DNA of 64,000 nt from Lepiota brunneoincarnata (taxonomy: Eukaryota; Basidiomycota; Agaricomycetes; Agaricales; Agaricaceae). The DNA lies in contig JAEBUN010000003.1 of the NCBI GenBank assembly GCA_023014365.1, positions 186,001-250,000 on the forward strand, read 5' to 3'. The notes under the pieces are model-generated. The model was not told where the DNA came from, searched no databases, and was given only the letters and a program-made list of their open reading frames with translations. Position 1 is the first letter of the stretch. The number at the start of each line of letters is the position of its first letter. A program made the translations under genes and the position numbers. Below, one piece after another: positions 45,612 through 57,730 of the stretch.

Positions 45612-48007
45612 ATGTCGTTAAGGGACTTCTTTTTCGGTCGGAGAAAACAGAGGGTGGGGATAGATAATGATCGTAAGTTCACTCAGTTAAGCAATCCATT
45701 GAATGAATGGCCTGACAGGCGACGTAGAATTTGAGGACACTGGCCGTGGATTCTTTCACAAAGCGAAGCACACGACGTTCAACGCCCCTGTCACCATGAA
45801 CGACAAATCAACAACAGTGGTAACTGACAAATTATATTTTATTGAGCAAGGGAAACCCGGTGCGAGGCTTGTGTGAGTTACGACCCGCCAAAAATGTTGA
45901 GCATGGTTTCACAGTCCTTGAGACCCTATCGCAAGAAATGATTCAGGGTGCCGATGTTGACTCGTCCGCTCGATACCCTCCGCCCTTATGTTACCCTGGA
46001 ACACGCACATCCCTCATTGCCAAGGGTCAGGGCTGGCTCCTCGACGATCGGCGCACTTGGGACGTTCTGTGGCTTCATGGGCCTGCCGGAGTCGGCAAAT
46101 CAGCAGTCGCACAGACACTTGCCGAATTTGCCAAGGACAATCGTCGGCTGGGTGCGGCATTCTTTTTCTCGAAGACAAATGGCCGCAACAATTCCCAGCG
46201 CGTCTTCATCACTATCGCATATCAGCTCGCCGTACGCTTTCCAGGTTACCTACCACTTGTTGCCACACAGCTGGCCGCAGACCCAGACCTGCTGAAGAAG
46301 GCACTTCACGTACAGTTCAGACAACTGATCATCGAGCCATTGAGCACACTATCGAGTCAGCCGAAATACCTGATCGTATTAGACGGCCTGGATGAGTGCA
46401 AGGGAGAAACAGGCACAACTGGACATTGCCGAGTTAATCAATAACCTCATTCTCTCCCGGACATCTCTCCCAATTATCTGGATGATATGCAGCCGGCCAG
46501 AACCACACCTCATGCGCATTCTATCAAGGCCTGATTTCATACTACAATGCTGGAGAGAGGAGTTACCGATCGACACAGAGGAATCTCGGGACGACACAGC
46601 TAGGTTCATTCGGGCACGTTTCAAGGAGATACATGAGGACTATAGAGATTGCGTTGAAGAAGACAGTAATGGATGCTGGCCAGCTGAGGATGATATTGAA
46701 TTCATTATCCAAGAAGCTTCGGGTCTTTTCGTGTCTGCGAGCACTATCCTCAAGTACATTGAGGACCCGGAGGTCGGGAATCCCACTGGGTGTCTTGTTG
46801 ACATTCTAGCAACCATCCGACATGTTCATGTGGCTGGGGGACGCAGTCCGATGATGACTCTTGATGCTCTATATACGCGGATCCTCTCCGATGTGCCTGA
46901 TAATATCTGGCCAGTAACCCACCGGTTGCTCAAAGTCATTACTGCATTTGATCATACTAACACCCCATGGTTTATCTCCAATTTCCTGGGCATCACCCGC
47001 AGTGACTTCTATACTGCATTGCGCAAACTCCATTCTGTTCTAGACGTACCCTCGCCAGCCGAAGCAGCCGGAAGCCCGCTGCGTTTCTTCCATGCATCAT
47101 TCCGTGATTATCTTGTTCAGCCCGCTCGTTCAGGAAGATTCTGTGCCACATTGCCCCCAGGTTTCAGAGTCAACGATGAGGCACAGAAATCGAGTTTGCG
47201 TATCATTGGCTCGCTCACTTGCCTTCTTGTTGAGAGTCCTCCACTCTCCTGTCGTGGGTCTGAGGCCATCGATGCCAACTCTGGTAGAATCAAAAGCCCG
47301 CGAGGTGCTAAACAAGTGCCTGACATGGCCTGCCCCTGACCCGAAGCAGAATCGAATAAAGTCTAGGTCACCTGCCTGGAGAATAGCTGTTGCTGCATCC
47401 AACCTCATTTTTTCATCTTATTTCGAGTTCCAGACACATGACGACTGTCACCAGGAGCTGAAAACGATGCTCCGTGCCTTTGACTTCAATTCTCTTGCTT
47501 TCCTTCCTTCCTGTTGGGAAACGGTGCCAGCACAACTTCCTGGCTTGATATACTGGATGACGAGAACGGTAAGCTCGGATTTTTGATCAGCAAACTTTCT
47601 CCATGCTCATATCTTGCCTACAGTCTCTTCGTGGTATAGTCAGGACGCACAGCACTTGCGAAATGGACGACAGACTTCTTTTGCATTTGGAAGGGCTAGC
47701 AATTGACGCAGAACCCTTGGTAAGATTAAGTCCGCAATAGTTGATCTTTGGTCCATATGAATGCGATGTCACCACACAGGATTTTCCACATGTTTGCACC
47801 ACTCGATCTTTCGCTGGGCTGCGTAAGCTGACCTATTTTCTATTGGGCCATGACACGAATACGGTCCTTATCACAATTGATGGTTCGGAGGAGTTTGGGT
47901 ATGAAGTTTGTGCAGGGCCAGTTGAGTATCATTCTGTAAAAACACCCCTAGACATTTGGCCTTCTCTTGCCACAGCACTCGCACAGCCAGATGATGCGGC
48001 TGCGTAA
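45612..48007 (+). pseudogene. NACHT NTPase copy 2, two frameshifts
   Basis: Same exon plan as the intact copy: leader MSLRDFFFGRRKQR at 45612, then VLETLSQEMIQGADVDSSAR, Walker A HGPAGVGKSAVAQTL (near 46078) and Walker B YLIVLDGLDECKG (near 46368). At the AAA run 46407-46409 one extra base ends the frame; the match resumes one frame over with AQLDIAELINNLILSRTSL. It stays open through ASGLFVSASTILKYIED, LDALYTRILSDVP and FHASFRDYLV, then shifts again near 47231-47250, so that LNKCLTWPAPDP and later residues lie in a third reading. The last exons (GLRKLTYFLLGHDTN) match to the end at 48007. Otherwise well preserved, so the duplication is fairly recent. Confidence 0.82.
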
Positions 48008-48139
48008 TAGGACTTAACATTGCTGTGTTTGCACATGCACGGAGAGTGGAACTGATAGGTAGATTATCAACCACGACGAGTGCTAGGTACGTACTAGAGA
48101 CTCTTTTCAGCAGGGACAAGTTGGTGGGTCTCGTCCGTT

Positions 48140-48960
48140 GGTAACCAGTGCGACCTTGCGAACATTATCAATCCACCTATACTCACTCGAAGTCCAGATG
48201 AAACCCAGCCTAGTTGCAGTTGTTACCAAGGTACCCCTTCAGCGATTCCGAGTTTATTCACCAAATTCCTTTTGCTCTTATGACTCAGTCATCTCTCGGG
48301 TGCGTGTCCTCTTTCACAGGCTTCCGGTTTTCGTGCATAAGCTAGGAGCGATGATATACTCTACAAAACCCTCTGATTCCAGACCCAGCTCTTACCCGAC
48401 GAGGGCCACGAGGACTTTGCAGTATCATCTGGCAAGCATTGAAGTATTCGGCGTGCTCGGTCGCATTGACTGCTATGCTTTGATCGAAGGATGTGTGCTC
48501 GATGAGCTGAAGGCATAGAATGTCAGGATCAGGCCGACCGTAGCCATGGTGAATGTGTGTTGCGAATGGCGAGATTACAGAGGGTAGGCCCGCACCCTGG
48601 CTCCTAAGTGCAATTGTTGCATGTTGCACTATTTTCCTCCTTCAATGGAGTCGACCCTAGCAGGACATTATCTTTGGTGCACGATGACAACACCGGCTTC
48701 AACTGGGACCCAATGCTGATCGAGCTGATCGACGCTGGCCATAAATAGTTGAGCGGGGGAATCCCTCGACCTTAGAGGTGACTTCAGTCAACTGTGGTGC
48801 AGCCGCGCTCAAAGCGCTCTTAGCATGAATCTCTCATGGTGTTATTACAGGGATGGGGGGAGTGGTCTCGAACTCTTGGAGGAACGGGGAGATACTACTT
48901 CTAACGAAGGACAAGGATGCTGGGCGCAGTACGGTTGCGAGCAGCTTGGAAGTATTACGA
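48140..48960 (+). pseudogene. APC2 fragment B (scattered exon pieces)
   Basis: Pieces of APC2 occur in the original order but with large gaps. 48350-48510 (gatatactcta, ttccagaccca, ctcggtcgcattgac-gctatg, atgtgctcgatga) matches 39650-39890. 48690-48740 (caactgggaccc, gatcgacgctggcc) matches 40640-40670. 48780-48900 (ttcagtcaactgtggtgcag, ctcaaagcgctctt, atggtgttattacag) matches 41418-41500. Compared with fragment A it keeps more of the gene's span but is more eroded, with internal deletions and stops. Presumably an older copy of the same unit. Confidence 0.7.
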
Positions 48961-49407
48961 GGGGGGGTGGGCTTGCCCTAATTTGAGCCTTGAGAGCTTG
49001 AGACTCACCACGCCCGTCGGCTACGGTTCTGATTCCAGGCCCATCGTTACCGCTGTGCCTCCTAATTTGAGCCGAAACCCCAGGAACCGTTGAACATTGA
49101 ACATTGAGACCAGGTACGCTCGCCCTTAAATTCATCGAGTAGTGTCAACCCAACATCCTACACATTTGCTACGTACCTGGGTTCGAACTCGGACATCAAT
49201 CACCGACAGCCACTAAACCAATCACATATACTGAATCCTGGCAGTTGGTCCTAAGGCTTTTGCATGTTTCTCGGACATCCCCCTTAACTGGCCTCACCTT
49301 TGGATTGTGATGACACGACTGTGGGCATTCAGACAGGCGCCTGAAAGACTTACGTACATCGATCTTTCAGCACTTAACGATCCCTGACTATTATTCCACT
49401 CACGCAG

Positions 49408-49640
49408 AATGTCATTGCAGTGACTTCTTTTTTGGTCGGAGAAAGCAGAGAACAAAGAAGCTCGGGATCGTAAGCACAGATAGCTGGCCAATCCACCTAA
49501 ACAAAGGGTTTGACCACCAGTGACAGGCGATGCAGAACTTGAAGACACTGGCCACGGGTTCCTTCACACACCGAGCTACACAGTATTCCATGGAGCTGTT
49601 ACTATGACCGACGAATCCAGTCGGGAAAGGCAAGCGGTAA
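49408..49640 (+). pseudogene. NACHT copy 3, leader exons only
   Basis: The first two exons of the NACHT gene recur. ATGTCATTGCAG and TTGGTCGGAGAAAGCAGAG match the leader, with an extra base creating an early stop. Then GDAELEDTGHGFLH and AVTMTDESS match the second exon. Similarity ends near 49640, before the NTPase domain, and the following DNA is unrelated. This truncation gives the third, most reduced member of the tandem series. Confidence 0.72.
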
Positions 49641-50902
49641 ACATAAGGCCGTCACTCCTCGACTTTTGTTATACCTCATAATCGAGTCTTATCAACTGCG
49701 TGGTTCAATTCTGGGACAACTTGGGAAGTTGTCATGAGCGGCTCAAAACAACAGTGAATCAATTGAACGGATCGCATTGGAGGTTCTTCGCGATGCTGAC
49801 CCCGCTATATTTTCGTATTTGAATCGTTGAATCGTAGCCCGTTCGTCTCCGAAAAGCGGACTTCGGCGATGTTATTCAATAAAATAAACTGGGAAGAAAT
49901 TGACTTCATGCCACTACTGAGGACGGCAAGGGAGTATTTCACCCATCTTGACATTGCAAGTGAGTCCTCGAATTTCGATTTCTCACATCAGTGGTATTTG
50001 GCTCAGGAACAGTCTTGAACCCAGGGGGGCGGAAATCTGGTGCAGCCACAGAGTTCTCAATCTCTGATGTCGTTGGCGGGGAAACGGCCCACGCCCTCTT
50101 GAGTTTAGTTGGCCAAGGACAATCGTTCGGAAAGCCAAGACCAACACTTCTGAAGGCACTGGTAGGTCGGCCATGCACAAGCTATTCAAGCGTGATGGGA
50201 GTCGGGACATTGTATTCGGTTTCAGGGTTCCCATTCCGCCCCCATACAAGCCGCGGTGTAGAGACGAATGTGGCGCATATGATCCCAAAGCCCATGCATG
50301 TAAAAGTGCGTTTTGCATTGCCCGAAGTCACCACCACCACCTACCTCGTGCTCAGCCCGATACCCTAAGATGCATCGCTATGTTTTCCGGCATCGCCGGA
50401 TGAGGTCATTGAACACTTGAATGGATATTGACAATACCATCAACCTTCAGTCCGATGGGCACAGAGCATATGGCAACTTGGGAGTGGGGAGTTGAGACTA
50501 AGGAGGAAAATGGGAATGTGAGATCAAAAATAACACGTTAGTAACTTATATACCGTCGAGGTCATTTATGTTTACCGAACGGTCCCCTCCGGCGACGAAC
50601 CTGTTCCATTCCCTATTTCTTTGAAAGATGGGGACGAAATCAAATTAGGTGGTGGGCCAGATGGAGTACGAACTCGACGGGGGGAATCGGTGGCTCATGT
50701 GTTACGACTACCGTGACTGGGATCATATTCCAATATTCACGGTCATATCCTCTTACCAAAAACGGAAAGAGCTGTTGGCGCCTATGCTGGTCACGTCGAG
50801 CAGCGCAGCCCGAATCAGCCGATCTCTCTTGTCCTACTCCACGACCTTGTTGTCTATAGTCTCGGCCACAACCTTCATTTACTCTCCATACAGCGATGTC
50901 AG
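49641..50902. other. Intergenic stretch, no supported gene
   Basis: Frames at 49991-50368 (+) and 50649-50939 (+) are open without recognisable domains. Part may be the promoter and leader of the START gene. An additional 5' exon of that gene cannot be excluded. Confidence 0.4.
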
Positions 50903-53900
50903 ATGGCCCAAGGTCTGTCTACGCTCAATGGCCCTTTAGCTGTCGCATTTCTGACCTCCTGCCTTGTGCTCGACTGTAGGTTGAGACAGTCTTGGTATAA
51001 TGCACTGAACGATGCCGAGTCGCATTTTCGACAATTATTGACGTCGTCTGGCCAGTCGGACTGGAAACGGATCTCGACGACGGCAGAGTCACCGAGCAGG
51101 AAGGGAAAGGCGCGTGTTTCGACAGTGCCTGAATTGTCAGACGTCATTGTGCACCGACACATAGGCAAGTCTGGGGATGATGTATACCGAATGGTGCTTG
51201 ACGTTTCACTGGGAGAGGAGGGTGTTGTGTCGTTGGAGCCTTGGAAGGCAGTGCTGACTACGCCGGAGCTTAGGCAGGAATGGGATCCTGCTGTAGAAGA
51301 GGCACATTTGTTGGAGATGTTTGACCATAGGACGAGGATATCGAAAACAAACTTCACGTTGGGTTGGCCAGCAAAGTGAGTTCTTTCAAGAGTTTGTGGC
51401 TTTGAGCAGGATTAATGAGTGCCAGTCCGCGAGACGCTGTTACCATCTCCCGATTGTTCCATGATGTAAACACTGTCATTGACATTTCGACCTCCCTACC
51501 TCGCTCGCCTGACGAGCCTTCTTACCTGCGTCCCTCACCGCCATTTGTTCGCTCCCATGTAAAATGCATGTATCTGTTCTATTCTCAGCCATGACCTTGC
51601 TCATCCAGGGTGTACAGTATTTGCATGGTGTATCCAGCTGATACATCCCCAATCCAGCGCCGATGAACAGGCGAAGAAGAAGCTCGGGCGACTGCGGATA
51701 ACATGTTTCTGGCAACATGACCTCAAATCGCTGTGGGGCTTCAGTTCATCCTCATCCACCATGGCGCAGCAATTATCCACTATGACCCTCAGTTTATTCA
51801 AGAGTGTTATTAAGCGCGGCGGACGAGTTGCGAAGCTATCAGGTTATGGGAATGGTGTGTCAATAGGCCGCATACGATATCAGATGGACCGGGAGGCCCT
51901 TAATATCGAATATGCTATTATACCGGAGGACGATGAACATACGACGCCGAACTCGCAAGTGGAAGGCATGGAGGAGGTACATGCGTTGAGAGAACAGCGA
52001 CGATTAACACGGTCGATAGAGTGTGTGCTTCCATCATTGGAGGGCTGGGATGTGCAAGTGACGACTAGGGCGTCATCGGAGGAAGTGGAGAAGCTGCCTT
52101 GGACCGCTTATCCCTTGCGGACAAGTTCTGCCTCTTTGACACGCGACCAGATCATTCTTCGGCTCACGCATACCGCACTCCCAGACACCCACTCCGTACT
52201 CAAGGTCAAGGTCACTATCGAAGTATCGGGTGGAACGCGAGGAATTCGGCTCAATGGCATCCCCAAGCCGATCGTGGAAATGGAAGAACGCGATCCTTCG
52301 TCACATTTGATTTCCCAAACGATCCTGCAGGATATTGCGAGTGCTGCCGACCTCAGTTTTAACACGAATACCTCTGCGGGAACAATTAATAGTGTTTCAA
52401 CGTCATCTTCGGCTAATGTGATCACTCGCACGCCGACGGAACGCTCGGCTGCAGGGGAAAAGTCGATATCGTCACGTATCCGTCGGAACTATATCTACTT
52501 CTCATCACTGTTGCAAGAGCCGGAAGCGAAATGGCGGAGGAGTATGTACCGGGTTCTTTCTTTCTACTTCTGTTACTTATTGCACCGCAGCTACTGAGGC
52601 TCGTGGTGTGTCTATCACACAGCTGGATTCTATTGATCCCACCCTCGTCGTCTACCGTGCAGAAGCCATCTTTGTGGGTGTGAACCTGTGGGACCTTTTC
52701 GCCGCTGTTGTATCGCCCGGGGCTAGGATATTCTGGGACAAGCAGCATGAAGATGCTGTACTACTCGAGGACGTCAGCGAGTTGACGGAGCTGTGGCACT
52801 ATAAGACCAAACCAGCTTGGCCAGTCAAGTGAGACACTCCTGCCTAATTTCGTATTTTGTGCTCTAATCCATGACTCTAGCGGACGGGACTCGGTCCTCC
52901 TTAAAACAGTCTACAAGTCACCCAGCACTATCCACGTGTTTTCCTTCTCTGCCGATGAGCCACATCTCTTCCCCAACATCCCATCACCTGAGCCTAATAT
53001 CATCCGAACTCAAGTCGACTTGCAGGGATGGTCCATCGAAGCCCTGTCACCTACCACCACTCTCCTCACCCTCCTCGAGCAATCCGACCCGAAAGGATGG
53101 ACCAACAAGACATCCATACCTACGCAGATGATCAACACCCTAGCTGGAATCGGTGACTTCGCGATCAAGTGCGGAGGTCCGCCGATCGTGACGAGGCTTG
53201 CGGGGGCACGAGCGAACGAGATACGATATGACCACGAAAAGTCGAGCTTCCGTGTTGAATATGAGGCGTCTGCCAGTCGACGAGCAACTATACATAGTGA
53301 TCCCGACGAGGATGACTCACACTCGCCGGCGATTGAGCTCGAATTACGATGTGATACTGATACTTGGGCGGCGTCGTTGGATATCATTGTGGATCCTCCG
53401 CCGCAGACGATATCTTGCCTGCGTCGCCATCGACTATCTGCGGAAGGGGGCGGGTTGTGGTTAACGCTTGCACATGACGCGTTGTTTGTGGACGAAGAGC
53501 GGTTGCTGGTGATTGTACGAAAGGCACCTGGGAAGGAGAAGGGGCTTGTGATGGTTAATGGAGCGAAGATTCACGTGGATGTGGAGGAGATCCCAGAGCA
53601 TGAGATCAAGGCACTTGCGAAGCAGAAGCGGGTCAAGCCTGCGCGAGTTCCTCTCGATCTGCCACCTGTGGTGGGCAACATCAAGAGGAAGAAAGCGGAG
53701 TGGGGTGATAATGGGGACGGAAGTCCGACAAGCACCACTGGGAGCGGCCCTGGTACACTTAAACCTCCCGAGGGTTCGGCAAGTGCATGGGCATCGGCAC
53801 CAAAGACCTCGAGTCCCTTGGCGAGGTTTTTCACGTATTATGTCGACCAGGCGACTGCAACAACACAGCAAGCTGTCGCTGCTATCACCCCTACAAGTGC

Positions 53901-56900
53901 ATCAGGAGACCATTCTGTTCCTTCGCCATCCAAGTTGCCCCTGCAGTATGCATTGGAAGCACTATACTGGGTACAAGATACTAATACGCAAACGACGAAC
54001 AACGATTGGGTAATGGTATCGGACAAGGGGATGCTCGTACATCGAAAGGTCGTCCCAGAGATCTCGCCCATCATCCCTGTCCATCGAGGCACAAAAGTCA
54101 TTGAAGGGGTGTCCGCAGAGGAACTCGCGCCCCTGATTACCCACTGGGATTGTCGACGCAAATGGGACGACAGATTCGACTCTGTGAAACCGTTCGAGTC
54201 GTACGGGGCCGATTGCCAGACAGCGTTCTTGGTATCGAAGGCGGGGTTCCCATTCAGAGATCGCGGGTTCTACCTTGCGTCTGTCGTTGTGCGTGGAGCT
54301 ATTTCGGGATTATCGCTATCCCGTCAGACGACTTCGGATGGGAGTGTGAGTGGCGTTGGGTCGAGTGGTAGATCCCTTGAGACTGGTAGTGGGGATCATT
54401 CTGGCAGTGGGACAAGGCGAGCGATATACTGTGTCTCAGCATCATTCAGTCCAGATTCGGTGGCGTCATTTGCACCGGCCAAGTACAACCCTCAAGTCGT
54501 CCCCATTGGGCGCGTATACATTGATGCATGGGTGCTGGAAACGCTGGATCCTTACACTAAGGAGAACTACATGATACCATCAACGCGTTGCACGCGGTAC
54601 ATTGCAGTGGATTACGCAGGGTCCATTCCCGCAGCGGTCAACTCTATGATTAATGTGACGATCCCAAGGTGTATTCTCTCGTTAGAGACGTTCGTGAAGG
54701 GAAGTGCGCCATTGCCCGTTTTGAGGCTGCCTGCGCCATCATTGGTTGTGGGAGCTTTGGGGAGGAAGGAGGAGGAGATGTTTGCGGGGTTGAAGGCTTC
54801 GGCATGGAAGCTGAAGAAACGAGATGAGAGTCGGGTGTTGGTTGGGGAGAGGTTTATGGTGGAGGAGAGGGTGCTTAGGACCTGCGTGCTTGTGAATTTG
54901 CCACCGCATGTGGTGGGGAAGGGCAGGAGTGCGAGTGTAGGTGCGAGTTCTGTTGCTACTGCTCGCAATGGGAATGCGCATAATCACGAAGACGGTGAGT
55001 CGGGGTCGGGGTCCGGATCGGGTTCAGGGTCGCAGGCACAGTCACCCTCACAGATGACGACGCCTAGACCGAGTAGGATCAAGTCGCTGAGTCCTGGAGG
55101 GGAGAGGGAGAGTAGCGCGAGCTTTGGCAGCGTGGTGAGCGAAAGTACCGACTCGGCATTTGCAGCATCTGGTGTGGAGGGCAGTACGCAGTCGACCTCA
55201 TTGCCCTCAGTAACACTGACTTCGCCTTCGCCTTCACCGGTGCATCAACGCCAGAGGACGGTTTCGTCGAATTTGACATTGTCGCCTGTTGCTACTGCAG
55301 CGTCGGTGTTTGAGGAACAGAGGAGGGGGAGGAGTGCGAGTGCGTTTACGTTGAGAGGAGAGGTGCGACCGCCGGGGGATTTGGTTGTGGCGGAGGTGGT
55401 TGTTGATAAGAAGATGTATCCGGAGGGGTATGAAGTGCGGGTGGTATCAAAGATGAGGAGGGAAGTGAAAGTTGGGCAGAGGGCAGGGTTCGTTCCCCTC
55501 GGAGGAGATTCCCAGACCGCGATTGCGTCTGCTGCATCGACGAATTCAAACGTTGCCAATGTGAATAGCGGGCGTGTGCTACCGCTGAAATATGCGGTGT
55601 TTGCTGTTCCATTGTCACCCATGCATTCGTCTGGTGAGGCCGGGAGGCGGCACTTGGTCAGGGTGGTGCTACCGACGGCACAGGTTGAGAGGATGGGGTC
55701 CGGAGAGGTGAAGGATCCGTTGACGGGAGAGGTCCGAGGGGCGGCGGAGGAGAAGCCACAGTGGTGGAATGATATGATCGAGTGTGGGGGTGCGGTTATC
55801 TGGATTGAGGTTATTCCTGCGACAAGCGCTAGCTCTGCTGCGGGTTCTGGGAGCAAGGGAAGTGTGAGGAGGAAAAGCCGGAAAGAGGGCTCCGGGAAGG
55901 GTGGAGAGGTAATTACCGTGGATGGGAAGGAGGTTGGGGTTATTGATGAGAAGGAGGCTCTGACGAATCTTGGGCGAGAAGAGTTGATGGATGATAGAGT
56001 TGGAAAAATGAATGTTATTTCGAGGTGAGTGGTCGTGCTTCGAATGTTCTTGTGTTTCCCTTCCTTTTTCTTTTTTTGTGTATGGGGCATGTTTCGGCGG
56101 TGATTTTTGTTTACTTCCCTGATCGATGAGTTGTGCTCCTCGCGTTGTGTGGTTGCATGACGGAGATTGTGTGCTTGATAGACTCTTTGCCGCAGCTCTG
56201 TGCTCATTTCATATCCCTTTTGCTGCGGATAAATTGGTGTATGAGCTATGTTTATCCCTCACGAATTCATCACAGACGGAAGGCATGAAACTAATGTTAT
56301 TCTTTCATTGACAGGGTACCGAACGACTCGGAGGCGCTTCCTGATGAGCTGAAGACGCCGGTCGGGATAGCAGATGATCTGTGTGATCCTGGAAGTTCTG
56401 CGACCTCGGTCGCTTCTGGTCCTCCTGGGAATAATGGGGAAGAAAAGAAAAAGTTAAAGATGGAGGCTATGACGAAGGAGGAGCGGGACACGGAGGGAGA
56501 AACACCTAAGGGTTTGGTACGTGTGTTAAAGTTAATTATAAGTGATAGATTGATGGAATGATCGGTGTGGTGCACAGGGAGAGAAAAAGGATGGAGGACC
56601 TCATGTGAGCCACGCGTTACCTAGTTCCGGAGGACTTTTGGGGTTCCTGCAAGGTTACCCAAATCCACTGACGAGGTTTGGAGTGGGGATGGGGGGCGGG
56701 TCTGGAATGGGCATGGAAGAGAAGAGGAGAGTAAGGGTGCCGAGCGGTAGCGCGGGCACGGCAGGGGAGGGGCCGATAGCACCCGCGGTGCCGGGAGGGA
56801 TGTCAGAGGAGATGAGCGCCTATGAGTCGAGCGGTGGGATGGGTATGCAACAGCAGGTGAAGAAGGGACAGAGTCAGAGGTATCCGATGTCCACATTAGT

Positions 56901-57081
56901 GGTTGTGGCGGTGATCGCGTTTCTGCTGGGATCATTGCTGAGGAGTTTGATCTCACCTGCGGATTTTGTATACCTCGGAGAAGGGGCAGGGGAAGGGTGG
57001 CGAGAGATACGGCGGCTATTGGAGCTCAAGTATGTGTTTGGAGGATGGGACCTGCAGATAGCGGTAGTGCGACGACACTAA
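50903..57081 (+). CDS. Membrane-anchored protein with three START-like modules
   Basis: Very large protein (about 1,900 residues) of a basidiomycete-type START-domain family; START folds bind sterols, phospholipids or ceramide. Module 1 (about 50985-51640) has RQSWYNALNDAESHFRQLL, LTTPELRQEWDPAVEEAHLL and, through a proposed GC-AG intron at 51566-51617, FAWCIQ. Module 2 (about 52600-53200) has NLWDLFAAVVSPGARIFWDK, ELWHYKTKPAWPV and LAGIGDFAIKCGGPP. Module 3 (about 53940-54710) has NDWVMVSDKGMLVHRKVVPE, HWDCRRKWDDRFDSVKPFES, FPFRDRGFYLASVVVRG and TRCTRYIAVDYAGSIPAAV. A Ser/Gly-rich disordered region (about 54950-55350) follows, then a beta-rich stretch and, in the last exon, STLVVVAVIAFLLGSLLRSL (near 56895), a single C-terminal membrane helix. 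A tail-anchored lipid-transfer role at a membrane contact is inferred. The start ATG is the least certain point. Confidence 0.8.
51566..51617 (+). other. Proposed GC-AG intron in module 1 of the START protein
   Basis: No GT donor restores the frame here. A GC donor (GCATGT) with acceptor TACAG joins RSHVK to LFAWCIQ in phase, giving a 52-nt intron of normal size. Confidence 0.6.
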
Positions 57082-57730
57082 TTAATTTAATTGTTGAATG
57101 TGCCGGCAATGGGCGGAGATTTGAGTCGGCGCCCAAACAGGAAGACAGTTGCGGTGTTTGGCAGGAGCCAAGCAAGCAAAGCAAAGCAGCCAAAGCAAAG
57201 CCCCAGCGCACTGCAACGACAGCTCTCTCCTCCTCCTCCTCATCCTCCTCCCTATTCTCCCCCCCTCAACCGACACTCCTCTCCCATCCCCTGTCCGAGC
57301 AGTATTAATCCCCCACAGCCCTTGTTCTGCACCCTCACCTGCACCCGGAGAGCAACCCCCCGTCCCGTATCTCTAACAACCCATCATATCCAGAGCAGTC
57401 CCAATCCATCCGTGGCTGCTGTGCTCGGTGTCTGTATCGGTAGCGCAACCCCCGTCGAACGCTGCTTTCCTGCATTCCCAGGCGTCTGCGTGTCAGACCC
57501 ACTAGATTCACCCCTGTTCCCTTTTGACAGAAGGAACCCCCCTTGGTGGCATTTTTCGTGTCGGTCGGATCCCTTCAACCAATCTTCACTTCATCCATAC
57601 CCGAGGATTCGCCTAGTTGCTCCTTGCCTTTCCTCTCCTTTGGATCCGCTTCCTGTGCACAAAACTCTTACTTCTAGACACGCCTCTTTTACTCGCCCAT
57701 TGTTGATACTCCCTCTCGCCTTCTGCACAG
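57082..57730 (+). promoter_or_regulatory. Pyrimidine-rich upstream region of the LisH gene
   Basis: About 650 bp between the START gene stop and the LisH ATG. From about 57225 the plus strand is strongly C/T-rich (for example ctctctcctcctcctcctca near 57222-57241), with further pyrimidine stretches to the ATG. Such tracts often mark transcription starts of fungal genes that lack a TATA box. A 279-codon open frame spanning this tract is compositional and has no domain. Confidence 0.5.

Noticed and set aside
49180..49240. GGGTTCGAACTC resembling a tRNA T-arm
   Set aside because: The T-stem does not pair and no acceptor, D or anticodon stem could be drawn on either strand. No tRNA or rRNA gene was found anywhere in the window.
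55245..56207. 320-codon open frame on the minus strand
   Set aside because: Antisense to the START gene's long exon, composition driven, no domain; the plus-strand frame carries clear START homology and splice sites.
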